Position numbers and translations under genes: made by a program
Source of the DNA: Hymenobacter pini
GTDB taxonomy: Bacteria > Bacteroidota > Bacteroidia > Cytophagales > Hymenobacteraceae
NCBI RefSeq assembly: GCF_020421205.1
Contig: NZ_JAIZZH010000004.1
Location: 372,001-436,000 of the forward strand
Length of the DNA: 64,000 nt
Direction of reading: 5' to 3'
Part shown: positions 26,711 through 36,085 of the stretch, piece after piece
Layout: each line of letters begins with the position of its first letter
Numbering within the stretch: position 1 is the stretch's first letter
Notes under the pieces: generated by a model
Database searches by the model: none
What the model was told of the DNA's origin: nothing
What the model saw: the letters and a program-made list of their open reading frames with translations, nothing else

Positions 26711-28153
26711 ATGCTTCAGCTTCAGAACCTCATTGGCGGCCATCTGCAGCCCCCGGTAGCCGGTCGTTACTTACCGCTGCTTGAGCCGGCCACCGGCCAG
26801 CCATTTGCCCAGGTGCCCGACTCCGACGCCGCCGACGTGGACGCGGCCGTGCGCGCCGCCGAGGCAGCGTTGCCGGCCTGGCGGGCGCTGCCGGCCGAGG
26901 AGCGGGGCCGCCGGCTGGTGCGCCTCGCCGAGCTGATTGAGCAACACCTGGAACCGCTGGCCCGGGCCGAAAGTCAGGATAATGGCAAGCCCCTGAGCTT
27001 GGCCCGCAGCCTGGATATTCCGCGGGCCGCCAGCAACTTCGCCTTTTTCGGTACTGCTGCCGGGCATTTTGCCACCGAAGCCCACGTGCAGGAAGGCGTG
27101 GCCGTAAATTACACGGTGCGGCACCCGCTGGGCGTAGTGGGCTGTATCTCGCCCTGGAACCTGCCGCTGTACCTGTTCACCTGGAAAATTGCACCCGCCC
27201 TGGCCGTGGGCTGCTGCGTGGTGGCCAAGCCCTCGGAAATGACGCCCTACACGGCTTTTCTGCTGAGCGAGCTGGTGCAGCAGGCCGGCCTGCCGCCGGG
27301 AGTACTCAACATTGTGCACGGCACGGGTCCCGGCGTAGGGCAAGCCTTGGTCGAACACCCCGGCATCCGGGCCATCAGCTTTACGGGGGGCACTAAAACC
27401 GGCGAGCAGATTGCCCGTTCGGCCGCACCCCGCTTCAAGAAACTCTCCCTGGAGCTGGGCGGCAAGAACCCCAACATCATTTTTGCCGACTGCGACCTGG
27501 CCGCCGCCGTGCAAACCAGCATTCGCAGCTCGTTTGCCAACCAAGGGCAGATTTGCCTGTGCGGGTCCCGCATCTTGGTAGAAAGGCCCATCTACGAGCA
27601 GTTTAAAACCGAGTTTCTGGCCCAGGTGCAGAGCCTTACCGTAGGCGACCCGCTGGACGAAACTACCCGGCAGGGCGCACTGGTAAGCGAGGCGCACCTG
27701 CAAAAGGTGCTGGCCTACATTGAGCTGGCTCACCAGGAAGGCGGCCGACTGCTGGCGGGCGGGCAGCGGGTGCAGCTACCGGGCCGTTGCGCCGACGGCT
27801 ACTTTCTGCAGCCCACCGTGTTCGAAGGCCTAGGCCCCGAGTGCCGCGTCAATCAGGAAGAGATATTCGGGCCGGTGGTGACGCTCACGCCCTTTGATAC
27901 CGAGGAGGAAGCTCTGCGCTGGGCCAATGGTACGGAATATGGCCTCTCGGCTACACTCTGGACGCGCGACGTAACCCGGGCGCACCGTGTGGCCCAGCAG
28001 CTTCACGCCGGGGTGGTGTGGGTGAACACCTGGCTGCACCGTGACCTACGCACACCCTTCGGGGGCATGAAGAACTCCGGGGTGGGCCGGGAAGGCGGCT
28101 TGGAGGCGCTACGCTTCTTTACGGAGGCGCAAAACGTGTGCATCAAGCTGTAG
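26711..28153 (+). CDS. 2-Aminomuconate 6-semialdehyde dehydrogenase (ALDH family)
   Basis: NAD-dependent aldehyde dehydrogenase that would oxidise 2-aminomuconate semialdehyde, the ACMSD product, to 2-aminomuconate. 480 residues from the ATG at 26711; a TTG seven codons upstream is less likely. Catalytic E248 is in LSLELGGKNPN and C282 in NQGQICLCGSR; SFTGGTKTG near 228-236 is the cofactor loop. Its sequence (CISPWNLPLYLFTWKIAPAL, TWLHRDLRTPFGGMKNSG) matches the aminomuconate/hydroxymuconic semialdehyde dehydrogenase branch. The specific substrate is inferred from the kynurenine genes in this window, although this gene lies 13 kb from the dioxygenase gene. Confidence 0.9.
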   Translation: MLQLQNLIGGHLQPPVAGRYLPLLEPATGQPFAQVPDSDAADVDAAVRAAEAALPAWRALPAEERGRRLVRLAELIEQHLEPLARAESQDNGKPLSLARSLDIPRAASNFAFFGTAAGHFATEAHVQEGVAVNYTVRHPLGVVGCISPWNLPLYLFTWKIAPALAVGCCVVAKPSEMTPYTAFLLSELVQQAGLPPGVLNIVHGTGPGVGQALVEHPGIRAISFTGGTKTGEQIARSAAPRFKKLSLELGGKNPNIIFADCDLAAAVQTSIRSSFANQGQICLCGSRILVERPIYEQFKTEFLAQVQSLTVGDPLDETTRQGALVSEAHLQKVLAYIELAHQEGGRLLAGGQRVQLPGRCADGYFLQPTVFEGLGPECRVNQEEIFGPVVTLTPFDTEEEALRWANGTEYGLSATLWTRDVTRAHRVAQQLHAGVVWVNTWLHRDLRTPFGGMKNSGVGREGGLEALRFFTEAQNVCIKL

Positions 28154-28205
28154 CCGAATCTGGGGGGTGGCTTGTACAACCTTAGCCGCTGCCGTAGCTT
28201 AGGGC

Positions 28206-29708
28206 GTGCACTCTGCTTCCTCCCCTACCCACCATAGCCCGCTCTGGCAGCGGGTTTTGCCCCTGCTGCTACTGCTGGCCCTGGCGTATTTTCCGCTGTT
28301 CTGGCAGCTAAGCTCTTTTCCGGTGCAGCAATGGGACGAGTCGCGCACGGCCCTGGATGCGCTGGGCATGCTCGTGCACCACGACTGGCTGGTAGCCCGC
28401 TACGAGGGCCAGCCCGACCTCTGGAACTGCAAGCCCCCGCTCTGGCTCTGGACGCTGGCCGGCAGCATCCGGCTGCTGGGCCCTTCTGAGCTGGGGCTGC
28501 GCTTACCGGCCGCGCTGGCGGCTCTGGCTACGGTGAGCGTGGTATATGCCGCCGCTACCCGGTGGCTGCGCAGCCGGCTGGCCGGACTGCTGGCGGGGTT
28601 GGTGTTAATTACCGCGCCGGGCTACGTCTGCTTCCACGTAGCCCGCACCGCTGATTTTGATGCTTTCCTGACGCTTTGGACCACTTTAGGCGTCTGCTGC
28701 TGGGTGGCCTTTCTGCGGAGCGGCCGGGCCCGCTGGGCCTGGGGTACCGGTGTGGCTTTTGCCTTGGCCGTGCTTACCAAAGGTATTGCTGGTGCCATGT
28801 TTGGTCCTGGGCTGCTGCTGGCGGCCTGGAGCACCGGCTGCCTTCACCGCCTGCGCACCCTGGCCCCGTGGCTGGCGGCGGGTGTTGTGGTGCTAGCGGC
28901 GGGCAGTTGGTACGCGGTGCGTGAGACGGCGGCTCCTGGCTACCTCGCAGCCGTGTGGCAGTATGAAGTAGGCGGCCCGGTCGCGCATGAGTTGGAGGGC
29001 AACAACGGGCCATTTGAATTCTACCTGAGCCTGCTGGCCAACTGGCAGTTTGCCCTGTGGCTGCTACCGGCGTTGCTGGGCGTCAGCCTGGGGTGGTGGC
29101 AGCCTCGCAACTCGGCGGGGTGGTGGCTGGGCCGGGCACTGGCCCCCATCGTGGGGAGCTTCCTGCTGGTTATTTCCTTGGCCGAAACTAAGCTGGTGTG
29201 GTATGATGCCCCAGCCTTTCCGCTGCTGGCGCTGCTGGCAGCCGCCGCGGGTACCGTGCTTTTTCGGCACGCTCAGCAACATGCCGGCGGCCGGCCGGTG
29301 CGCTACGCCGGGCGCGTAGCTGCAGTATTGGGCCTGGCGGCCTCCCCATACCTCAACCAGGTGCAGTACCTCCGCCAGCTGTCCAAACACCGCTTTGATA
29401 ATCACCAGCTGGTGTATGGGCACCACCTGCAGCAGCAGTGGCGGCAACACCCCGAGCTCTGGACCTACACTCTCGGCACCGATGGCAGCTTCAACGATGC
29501 GCCACTCTATTATCAGCTAGCCGCGCAATATCAGCAGGGCCACACCGTAGCGCGCCGCCCAGCGTGGCAGGCCGCACAATCTAGTCCCGGCGACGTGGTG
29601 GTGGTGTGCGGGCAGAAAGCTCTGCGTGCTTGGCAAACCAGTTTCCAGACGGAACCGCTGATTCAGTCGGACTCCTGCCGCACGCTGCGGCTGGGGCCTC
29701 GCCGTTAG
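28206..29708 (+). CDS. ArnT-like GT39-family glycosyltransferase
   Basis: 500 residues with about eleven to twelve membrane segments. The first external loop has QWDESR, then NCKPPLWLW and a RTADFDAF segment, the characteristic signature of ArnT/PMT-like enzymes, which transfer a sugar from polyprenyl phosphate to lipid A or another envelope acceptor. The acidic pair in WDE is the proposed catalytic site. The start is a GTG at 28206; no closer ATG fits. It follows the dehydrogenase gene by 52 bases and belongs functionally with the GtrB-like donors at 22-25 kb. Whether the acceptor is lipid A, protein or glycan is unknown. Confidence 0.85.
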   Translation: MHSASSPTHHSPLWQRVLPLLLLLALAYFPLFWQLSSFPVQQWDESRTALDALGMLVHHDWLVARYEGQPDLWNCKPPLWLWTLAGSIRLLGPSELGLRLPAALAALATVSVVYAAATRWLRSRLAGLLAGLVLITAPGYVCFHVARTADFDAFLTLWTTLGVCCWVAFLRSGRARWAWGTGVAFALAVLTKGIAGAMFGPGLLLAAWSTGCLHRLRTLAPWLAAGVVVLAAGSWYAVRETAAPGYLAAVWQYEVGGPVAHELEGNNGPFEFYLSLLANWQFALWLLPALLGVSLGWWQPRNSAGWWLGRALAPIVGSFLLVISLAETKLVWYDAPAFPLLALLAAAAGTVLFRHAQQHAGGRPVRYAGRVAAVLGLAASPYLNQVQYLRQLSKHRFDNHQLVYGHHLQQQWRQHPELWTYTLGTDGSFNDAPLYYQLAAQYQQGHTVARRPAWQAAQSSPGDVVVVCGQKALRAWQTSFQTEPLIQSDSCRTLRLGPRR

Positions 29709-29720
29709 ACTACCGAAGCG

Positions 29721-31142
29721 TTAGTTGAACTTTTCGAGCGTGGTTTCCAAGTCGGCCAGGGTGGTTTCCCGGAAACGTAGCGTGTCTGCGGCGGTGGTTG
29801 TCAGGCGGGCCATGAAGGGGGTGCCATTCTCGTAGCGCAGGCCTACCACGGTAGCGCCAGCGGGAGCCACCGGAAACTGGTAACCACCAACCTCCAACTG
29901 CGCCGACAACACTATCCGGTGCCCGGGCACCAGCAGCCTCACCATGCATGGCCCCTCCGCCGCCTGGGTAGGCACGAACAGACTGGCGGCTGCACTTTGC
30001 CAACTCCGCCCGGCAGCCAGCCAGCCTAGCCGGCTGGCCTGCAACGCGCCGGGGCTGTCGGCCAAGTCATTCAGCACGGGTTCCTCCATTGGCGTGGCAT
30101 CGGCCACGGCGGCCGTTTCGGGGGCGGTGGCCAAGCCGGGCTGGAAATGGAATCGGATGGGCAGCGTCAGTTTCACCTTCACGAAGCGCCCATCCTGCTG
30201 GCCCGGCACCCAGTGGCCCGATGTCTGGCGCAGCACCCGTAGCACTTCTTCGTCGCAGCCATTGCCCAGGCCCCGCAAAATATGGGGCTGCGTTACGCGG
30301 CCGGCCTCATCTACCACAAAGGAGGCAAACACCAGTCCTTCGGTGTGGTTTTCCTGCGCGGCCCGCGGGTACCGTATAAGTCGGTTGATATCGGCCGGGC
30401 CCTGGCCGTAGCGGGGCATTTGCTGGGCGGTGGTTAGTACCTGCGCATCGGGCAAGGGCTGGGCTTCGGCTTGCTGCCAGCGGACAGGATCAGGCCCGTT
30501 GGCCTGTCCATATAACAGCGGCAGTGCGGAAGGTGCGCCCGCTAACTCCAACTGTAGTGCCCGGCCCGCCGCCAGGGCCAGCTGCTGGCCGCCGGCAGTG
30601 GCCCGCACCAGCACGGCACCGTCCAACTCCAGCGGAGCGCCCGTCAGGCTTTCGGTAAGCAGGTTGGAGAGCAGCAAATCAGATGCGGAGTAGCATTCTT
30701 TCAATTCCACCCACACGGCAGTGGTTACCAGCCGCTGGCGCTTGTCTACCAGCGCCCCGGCCGGAATCCGGACGATGGTGCCTTCCCGGCCGCGCACTTC
30801 GGCCGCTTTAGTGGGGTCAATCTGGAAATACTCGCTGGCTTTCAGCGTCAGGTCCTGCAGCCGGGCCTCGGCGGGCGGCGGCGCATCAGGCAGACTGGGC
30901 CGGCTGCTGCGGTACACAATCAGCGGAGCCCGGCGGTTGGTGGCGTGCGTAAGCCGATGCCAGGTGCGGTTGGGAGCGGCTCCCACGGGTTGCGCCAGCG
31001 AATCGTAAGGCAGCGAGTCGGCCAGGGCCGGGGCCGCAGTAGCCGGGGCCGCCCGTTGGGCCGGGCGCTCCGGCTGGCAGCCCAGCAGCAGGCCGGTAGC
31101 CAGGGCAACAGTCAGCAAACGAGTTGGAGTACACATCGGCAT
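29721..31142 (-). CDS. Lipoprotein with TonB-like C-terminal domain
   Basis: 473 residues: signal with lipobox LLLGC (cysteine 22), a region of about 200 residues without a recognised domain, then a TonB_C-type segment at roughly 245-350 (INRLIRYPRAAQE, GLVFASFVVDEAGRV, HWVPGQQDG, VKLTLPIRF), and about 120 further residues. In Bacteroidota such domains often occur in envelope proteins that are not classical TonB. Here the anchor is lipid rather than a membrane helix, so energy transduction is doubtful. It is convergent with the ArnT-like gene and divergent from pirin. Domain call moderately sure; role unknown. Confidence 0.78.
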   Translation of the reverse strand: MPMCTPTRLLTVALATGLLLGCQPERPAQRAAPATAAPALADSLPYDSLAQPVGAAPNRTWHRLTHATNRRAPLIVYRSSRPSLPDAPPPAEARLQDLTLKASEYFQIDPTKAAEVRGREGTIVRIPAGALVDKRQRLVTTAVWVELKECYSASDLLLSNLLTESLTGAPLELDGAVLVRATAGGQQLALAAGRALQLELAGAPSALPLLYGQANGPDPVRWQQAEAQPLPDAQVLTTAQQMPRYGQGPADINRLIRYPRAAQENHTEGLVFASFVVDEAGRVTQPHILRGLGNGCDEEVLRVLRQTSGHWVPGQQDGRFVKVKLTLPIRFHFQPGLATAPETAAVADATPMEEPVLNDLADSPGALQASRLGWLAAGRSWQSAAASLFVPTQAAEGPCMVRLLVPGHRIVLSAQLEVGGYQFPVAPAGATVVGLRYENGTPFMARLTTTAADTLRFRETTLADLETTLEKFN

Positions 31143-31275
31143 AGGACGCCTCTACGCGGAAAACACCGGATTTATTGGCCCAAAATCGGTTTTTTATGGT
31201 AAATACCTGACACAAAACGGATTTACTTTTCCGACCGGCTCATTCAACAGCCTTTTTCGCTTTCAATTTCACGCT

Positions 31276-32196
31276 ATGCTCGACCAGATAATTGATGCCC
31301 GACCGGCTGCTCTCAGCCCCGGTTTTGAGGTGAAGCGCATCCTACCCTACCGCCTGCGCCGCATGCTGGGGCCGTTTATTTTTATGGACCACGCCGGCCC
31401 GGTGCAGGTAGCCCCCGAGATGTTGCCCACCTTGGACGTGCTGCCTCACCCGCACATCGGGTTAAGCACCGTGAGCTACTTGTTTGGCGGCCAGGTCACG
31501 CACCGGGACAGCCTGGGCGTGGAGCAGATTATCCGGCCAGGCGAGGTAAACTGGATGACGGCCGGCAGTGGCATTGCCCATTCGGAGCGGTTTGAGGACC
31601 CCGCCACCCTGGCCGGCGGGCAGCTGGAAATGATTCAGACCTGGGTGGCCCTGCCCGAAGCCGACGAAGAAGCCGCCCCCGCCTTCACCAATTACCAGCC
31701 TCACGAGCTGCCGGTTTTCACGGATAATGGCGTGTGGATGCGGCTGATTGCCGGCGACGCATTTGGCCTGAAAAACGACGTCAAAACCCACTCGCCGCTG
31801 TTTTACCTGCACGTGACGCTGCAGCCGGGCGCCCGGTTTGGGCTGCCCCGCGGCTACCCCGAGCGGGGCGCCTACGTGGCCAAGGGGCTGCTGGAAGTGA
31901 ACGGCCGCACCTACGGGCCCGGCCAGCTGCTGGTGTTCACGCCCGGCCTCGACCCGGTACTGGTAGCGCGGGAGGCCACCACGCTAATGCTGCTGGGCGG
32001 CGAGCCGCTGGGGGAGAGGTACATCTGGTGGAACTTCGTGTCGTCGCGGAAGGAGCGCATTGAGCAAGCCAAGGCCGACTGGCAGGCCGGCCGCATTTTG
32101 CTGCCACCCAACGACAACCACGAGTTTGTGCCGCTGCCTCAGGATAAAACCCGCCCTGCCGGTACCGGTTCCCCACCCCCGCAGGCGTTGTCGTAG
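31276..32196 (+). CDS. Pirin family protein
   Basis: 306-residue bicupin of the pirin family. The N-terminal cupin shows the metal-binding HPHIGLSTVSYLF (two His), a later His in VTHRDS and GSGIAHSE containing His and Glu. These match the iron-site residues of human pirin and bacterial YhhW-type proteins, some of which have quercetinase activity. The C-terminal cupin starts around residue 180. Divergent from the TonB_C lipoprotein; no operon partner. The biological role of bacterial pirins varies, so I make no substrate claim. Confidence 0.92.
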   Translation: MLDQIIDARPAALSPGFEVKRILPYRLRRMLGPFIFMDHAGPVQVAPEMLPTLDVLPHPHIGLSTVSYLFGGQVTHRDSLGVEQIIRPGEVNWMTAGSGIAHSERFEDPATLAGGQLEMIQTWVALPEADEEAAPAFTNYQPHELPVFTDNGVWMRLIAGDAFGLKNDVKTHSPLFYLHVTLQPGARFGLPRGYPERGAYVAKGLLEVNGRTYGPGQLLVFTPGLDPVLVAREATTLMLLGGEPLGERYIWWNFVSSRKERIEQAKADWQAGRILLPPNDNHEFVPLPQDKTRPAGTGSPPPQALS

Positions 32197-32315
32197 GAGC
32201 TTGGCCAGCCCGTCATTTCACACCGAAAACCAACCCTAATTATATTAGATATTTAAACTAAAATATTTAGCTTTACACTCTATTCTCGCTCTCTCCTTTC
32301 CGCAAATTTTGAGCT

Positions 32316-32558
32316 ATGAAAAACACGCTGGAGTACACGGTTTGCTGCCGCCTCACGTTGGCGCATCTGGAGTGTGGGCAGGTGGTAGGCACCTCGCAAC
32401 GCAAGCAGCAGGTCCGGACCACCACTGCCGAGCTAAGCGAGTTGTTTGCCGACCTCTACGAGCAATTCCGCAGCCCGCAGCTGCTCGGCTTGCAAATCAC
32501 CTCCATCAGCCCGCAGCCCGCACCTGAGCTGGCTGGCCACTCGGAACTACTGCAATAG
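32316..32558 (+). CDS. Small hypothetical protein, 80 residues
   Basis: Short protein with no recognised family. No signal peptide or membrane segment; two adjacent cysteines at 10-11 and one at 20. The ATG at 32316 follows a very AT-rich stretch (32231-32276), unlike the surrounding DNA and typical of a promoter region. A strong terminator begins 12 bases after the stop, and both support a genuine, singly transcribed gene. An overlapping frame from 32309 has Pro/His-rich, less protein-like composition. Confidence 0.65.
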   Translation: MKNTLEYTVCCRLTLAHLECGQVVGTSQRKQQVRTTTAELSELFADLYEQFRSPQLLGLQITSISPQPAPELAGHSELLQ

Positions 32559-32570
32559 TTCGCCGGGAAC

Positions 32571-32600
32571 AAAAAAGCCCCTCACGTGGGGGGCTTTTTT
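32571..32600. terminator. Terminator of the small-protein gene
   Basis: A/T-flanked hairpin AAAAAAGCCCC...GGGGCTTTTTT, symmetrical, so it can act in both directions between this gene and the convergent peptidase gene. Confidence 0.85.
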
Positions 32601-32624
32601 GTGATAGTATGGATACTTATCCTC

Positions 32625-32689
32625 CCGAGCGAAGCGAGGAATTTAGGTTAACCATCCGAAGAGTAACCCAGATTCCTCGCTTCGCTCGG
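32625..32689. repeat. REP-like palindrome, GAGCGAAGCGAGGAAT type
   Basis: An 18-bp perfect inverted repeat: 32625-32642 with 32672-32689, enclosing a 29-base loop that has weak pairing of its own. The arm core GAGCGAAGC is shared with the element at 48041, suggesting a dispersed intergenic repeat family. It lies between convergent gene ends, beside a terminator. Confidence 0.85.
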
Positions 32690-32704
32690 AATGACAAGCA
32701 GCAG

Positions 32705-34915
32705 TTACAGGTTCTCCAGCACGAAATCCGTCATCTGGCGGTAGAGGTGCAGGCGGGTGTTGCCGCCGTAGATGCCGTGGTTGCGGTTGGGGTAGTACAG
32801 GGTCTGGAAGTCCTTGTTGTTCTTCACCATTGCATCCACGAAGGCAATGGAGTTCTGGAAGTGCACGTTGTCGTCGCCGGTACCGTGTACCAGCAGGAGC
32901 TTGCCCTTGAGCTTGTCGGCGTGCTGCACGGGCGAGTTGTCGTCGTAGCCCTGGGGGTTTTCCTGCGGTGTTTTCAGGAACCGCTCGGTGTACACGGTAT
33001 CGTAGTAGCGCCAGTTGGTGACGGGGGCCACGGCAATGCCCATCTTGAACAGGTCGGCGTTTTTGGTGAGGGCCAGGGTGGTCATGTAGCCGCCGAAGCT
33101 CCAGCCCCAGATGCCGATGCGGCCCTTATCCACGTAGGGCAGCGTAGCCAAGTACTTGGCGCCCTCGCCCTGGTCGATGGTTTCGAGCTTGCCCAGGTTG
33201 GCGTAGGTCACTTTCTTGAAGGCCGCACCCCGGGCCCCGGTGCCGCGCCCGTCCACAATCACCACGATGTAGCCGTTTTCCGTGAGCATCTGGTGCCAGA
33301 GGTAGTTGGTGCCGCCCCAGGAGTCGGCGTTGGTTTGGGAGCCGGGGCCGCCGTACACGTGCATGAGCACGGGGTATTTTTTGGTGGCGTCGAAATTAGT
33401 GGGCTTCAGCATCTGGCCGTTCAGCTCCACGCCTTCACTAGTTTTGAAAGTAAAGAACTCGGGCGTGGCCAGGTTGTATTGGTTCAGCTTCTCGCGCAGC
33501 TTGGCGTTGTCTTCCAGCACTTTCACCAGCTTGCCATCCTGCCCGCTGCGCAGGCTCACTACGGCCGGCACCCCGGCCTCGGAGTGGTAGTTGAGGTAGT
33601 AGCGGGTATCGGGGCTGAGATTTACCACGTCAGTACCGCGGCCGGCTTCGCTGAGGCGGGTTTTGCCCTTGCCCTTCAGGTCGATACGGTACAAGTGGCG
33701 CTGCAACGGCGAGCCTTCTGTGCTGGTGAAGTACACCAGGCCCTTCTTCTCGTCGAAGCCGTTGATTTCGGTGATTTCCCAGTTGCCCTTCGTCACCTGA
33801 CGCACCTGCTTGCCCTTCATATCATACAGGTAGAGGTGGCGGTAGCCATCCTTCTCGCTGCTGAACAGAAATTCCTTGCCGCCGGCCAGATAGCGCAAAT
33901 CGTCGGTGATGTCCACGTAGGCCTTGTCGGTGTCGGTGAGTACCACGCTGCTCTGGCCGGTTTTGGCGTTGGCGTGCAGAATTTCCAGCTTGTTCTGCAA
34001 ACGGTTCAGGCGCTGGATGCTTAGTAAATCGGGCGTCTGCGTCCAGAGGATGCGCGGGATGTACTGGTCGGTTTCGGTGCCCACGTTCATCTTGGCCGAT
34101 TTACCGGCGGCCACGTCATAGGCCGAAATGCTGACGATGGAATTCTTCTCGCCGGCCTTGGGGTACTTATAGCGGTAGTCTTTGGGGTAGAGCGGGCCCC
34201 ACTCCTGCATGTTATACTCGGGCACCTGACTTTCATCGAAGGTGTAGTAGGCCACGTAGCGCGAGTCGGGCGACCATTGGAAGCCCTGGGCGAAGGAAAA
34301 TTCCTCCTCGTACACCCAGTCGGTACCGCCGTTGATGATTTTGTTCAAAGCGCCGTCCGTGGTTACGGCGGTTTCCTGCATGGTAGCCAGGTCGGTTACG
34401 TACAGGTTGTTGTCGCGCACGAAGGCCACGCGCTTGCCGTCGGGCGAGAAGGTGGCGTACAGCTGCTTGCCGCCGGCGCTCAGGGGCGTGAGCTGCTTGC
34501 TGGCCCGGTCGTACACGAAAAAGTACGACTTGCTGCTGCGCCGGTAAATCGGCTCGGTATCAGTGCTGAACAGAATCTTAGTTTCATCGGCGTTGAAGCT
34601 GTAACCATCCACCTGCAGCGGCTGCGTCTGGCCGGCTAGCTTCAGATCCTGGGCCGCTACCAGGGTTTGCACGGGCTGGCCGGTGGTTACGTCGTTCTGC
34701 ACCAAATCACCCTTGCTCAGGGAGGAGTAGAAGCGGCCGTCCTTCATCCAGTTGAAGCCCGGCACCGAGCGGGCTGAGAAGGTGCCTTTCTGCCAGATGT
34801 CTTCGAGGGTGATATTCTGCTTTTGCTGGGCAAAAGCAACCGGCGCAAAACCGGGCAATACAACGGGGCTGGCGGTGGTCAGGAACAGGGCCAGGCCCAA
34901 AGAACGTAAGCGCAT
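32705..34915 (-). CDS. Dipeptidyl-peptidase IV-like serine peptidase (S9B)
   Basis: 736-residue exported peptidase that removes dipeptides from proline-containing peptides (family role). Signal peptide to VAFAQ near residue 30; beta-propeller domain about 100-470; alpha/beta-hydrolase domain from about 500. Catalytic triad: S606 in GWSFGGY, D682 in GTGDDNVHF and H713 in NRNHGI. The frame is open 37 codons beyond the ATG at 34915 but the signal peptide fixes the start. It stands alone, convergent with the small gene. Likely periplasmic or surface peptide catabolism; no T9SS domain is present. Confidence 0.93.
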   Translation of the reverse strand: MRLRSLGLALFLTTASPVVLPGFAPVAFAQQKQNITLEDIWQKGTFSARSVPGFNWMKDGRFYSSLSKGDLVQNDVTTGQPVQTLVAAQDLKLAGQTQPLQVDGYSFNADETKILFSTDTEPIYRRSSKSYFFVYDRASKQLTPLSAGGKQLYATFSPDGKRVAFVRDNNLYVTDLATMQETAVTTDGALNKIINGGTDWVYEEEFSFAQGFQWSPDSRYVAYYTFDESQVPEYNMQEWGPLYPKDYRYKYPKAGEKNSIVSISAYDVAAGKSAKMNVGTETDQYIPRILWTQTPDLLSIQRLNRLQNKLEILHANAKTGQSSVVLTDTDKAYVDITDDLRYLAGGKEFLFSSEKDGYRHLYLYDMKGKQVRQVTKGNWEITEINGFDEKKGLVYFTSTEGSPLQRHLYRIDLKGKGKTRLSEAGRGTDVVNLSPDTRYYLNYHSEAGVPAVVSLRSGQDGKLVKVLEDNAKLREKLNQYNLATPEFFTFKTSEGVELNGQMLKPTNFDATKKYPVLMHVYGGPGSQTNADSWGGTNYLWHQMLTENGYIVVIVDGRGTGARGAAFKKVTYANLGKLETIDQGEGAKYLATLPYVDKGRIGIWGWSFGGYMTTLALTKNADLFKMGIAVAPVTNWRYYDTVYTERFLKTPQENPQGYDDNSPVQHADKLKGKLLLVHGTGDDNVHFQNSIAFVDAMVKNNKDFQTLYYPNRNHGIYGGNTRLHLYRQMTDFVLENL

Positions 34916-35067
34916 GCGAAGGGAAATGAAATGTCGGCGGGAATCCGGCGTTAAGGTAGCCAAAGCAGCCCGTAAGGTTGCACCCCGGCCGGTACGCGGC
35001 CGGTCGGGCAGCCCGGACGCAAGCAAAGCCGTGGCCCGTCTGAATCCATCCGTATCTTTACCCTGCT

Positions 35068-36006
35068 ATGCGTTTTCGTCCCGTCTCTCTATTGCTTTTC
35101 CCGATTTGCCTGACGGCCTGCGAGCCGGCCCTGGAGCCGGGGCCGCGCGTCAATTTCGTGGGCAGCACCCGTTTCAACCCGGCCTCCCGCCGCATCACGG
35201 TGGCCGGCGACACAATAGCGGTGAAGGTATTTGCCGAAGCCGAAAGCGACGACGCCCCGCTCACGCGCCTGCTCATTAAGGCCAGGTACCAGCCCACTCA
35301 GCTATTGGTTGGATACCCATTGAATTACAAGGAAGGGGCTGATTCTATCTCTTCCTCGCTGGTGTACCTGGATACGCTGATTACCAACGCCCGCGAGTTT
35401 GCTTTCCAGAGCGTGCAGCCGGCCCGCACCACCGCCGGCAAGGAAATCTGGACCTACGACTTCACTGATGCTAAAGACAACCACGGCATCCGGAGCTTCT
35501 ACCTGCGCCTGGGCCGCACCGATTCGGCTACAGCGTTCCACAGCTATACCCTCCCGCTGCAGGCTCCCGGGGCATTTGGTCGCCGCAGCTTCCTGGCCCT
35601 GCGCGAGGGTCTCACACTGCCCAGCTTTTCCCTGCGTAAGCTACCCGATAACCAGAAGCTGGTGGATTTGGTGTATGTACCCGGCTCCGCTACCGTAGCG
35701 CCCAGCCTGGCTACTACCGCCGATGCGGCCCTGAAGCTTCCCTGGACCGGCCGGCGCACCGAAATCCGTTCCACCCCGCTCACCGCGGGGGCCCTGGCCA
35801 GTTACTCCACCACTGAGGCCCTAACCAGCGTGTACAACCAGTATCAGGGCAATTCGTTTTCGACAGCTACTCGCACCGGCCCGCTCGCTAAAGGGCAAGT
35901 AATTGCGTTCAAAACGCCCGACAACCGCTACGGGCTGCTGGCCGTGGACAACATCATTACGACCGGCATACCAACTCTGGTAGTGCAGGTACGCGTGAGC
36001 AAATAG
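35068..36006 (+). CDS. Hypothetical lipoprotein, 312 residues
   Basis: Signal peptide with lipobox LTAC (cysteine 18). The mature protein has no family I recognise; it is beta-rich, with an N-terminal domain that could be Ig-like (residues 25-165, ending YDFTDAKDNHGIRSFYLRLGR) and a second beta-rich half. A TATCTTTA sequence 9 bases before the start region (35052-35059) is a weak -7 candidate. It is followed by a strong terminator. Probably an envelope protein of unknown role. Confidence 0.75.
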   Translation: MRFRPVSLLLFPICLTACEPALEPGPRVNFVGSTRFNPASRRITVAGDTIAVKVFAEAESDDAPLTRLLIKARYQPTQLLVGYPLNYKEGADSISSSLVYLDTLITNAREFAFQSVQPARTTAGKEIWTYDFTDAKDNHGIRSFYLRLGRTDSATAFHSYTLPLQAPGAFGRRSFLALREGLTLPSFSLRKLPDNQKLVDLVYVPGSATVAPSLATTADAALKLPWTGRRTEIRSTPLTAGALASYSTTEALTSVYNQYQGNSFSTATRTGPLAKGQVIAFKTPDNRYGLLAVDNIITTGIPTLVVQVRVSK

Positions 36007-36025
36007 TTCTGTAAATTTCATCATA

Positions 36026-36064
36026 AATAAAGCCGGCCCCACAGACTGCGGGGCCGGCTTTATT
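36026..36064. terminator. Bidirectional terminator between convergent genes
   Basis: Perfect stem AATAAAGCCGGCCCC with its complement, loop ACAGACTGC-like, ending in TTTATT; lies between the lipoprotein gene (+) and the FadL-like gene (-). Confidence 0.85.
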
Positions 36065-36085
36065 ATAATGGGGTCAGTGAAATTT

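Noticed and set aside
32609..34024. 471-codon open frame opposite the DPP-IV-like peptidase
   Set aside because: Antisense shadow; the peptidase has the full catalytic triad and signal peptide.
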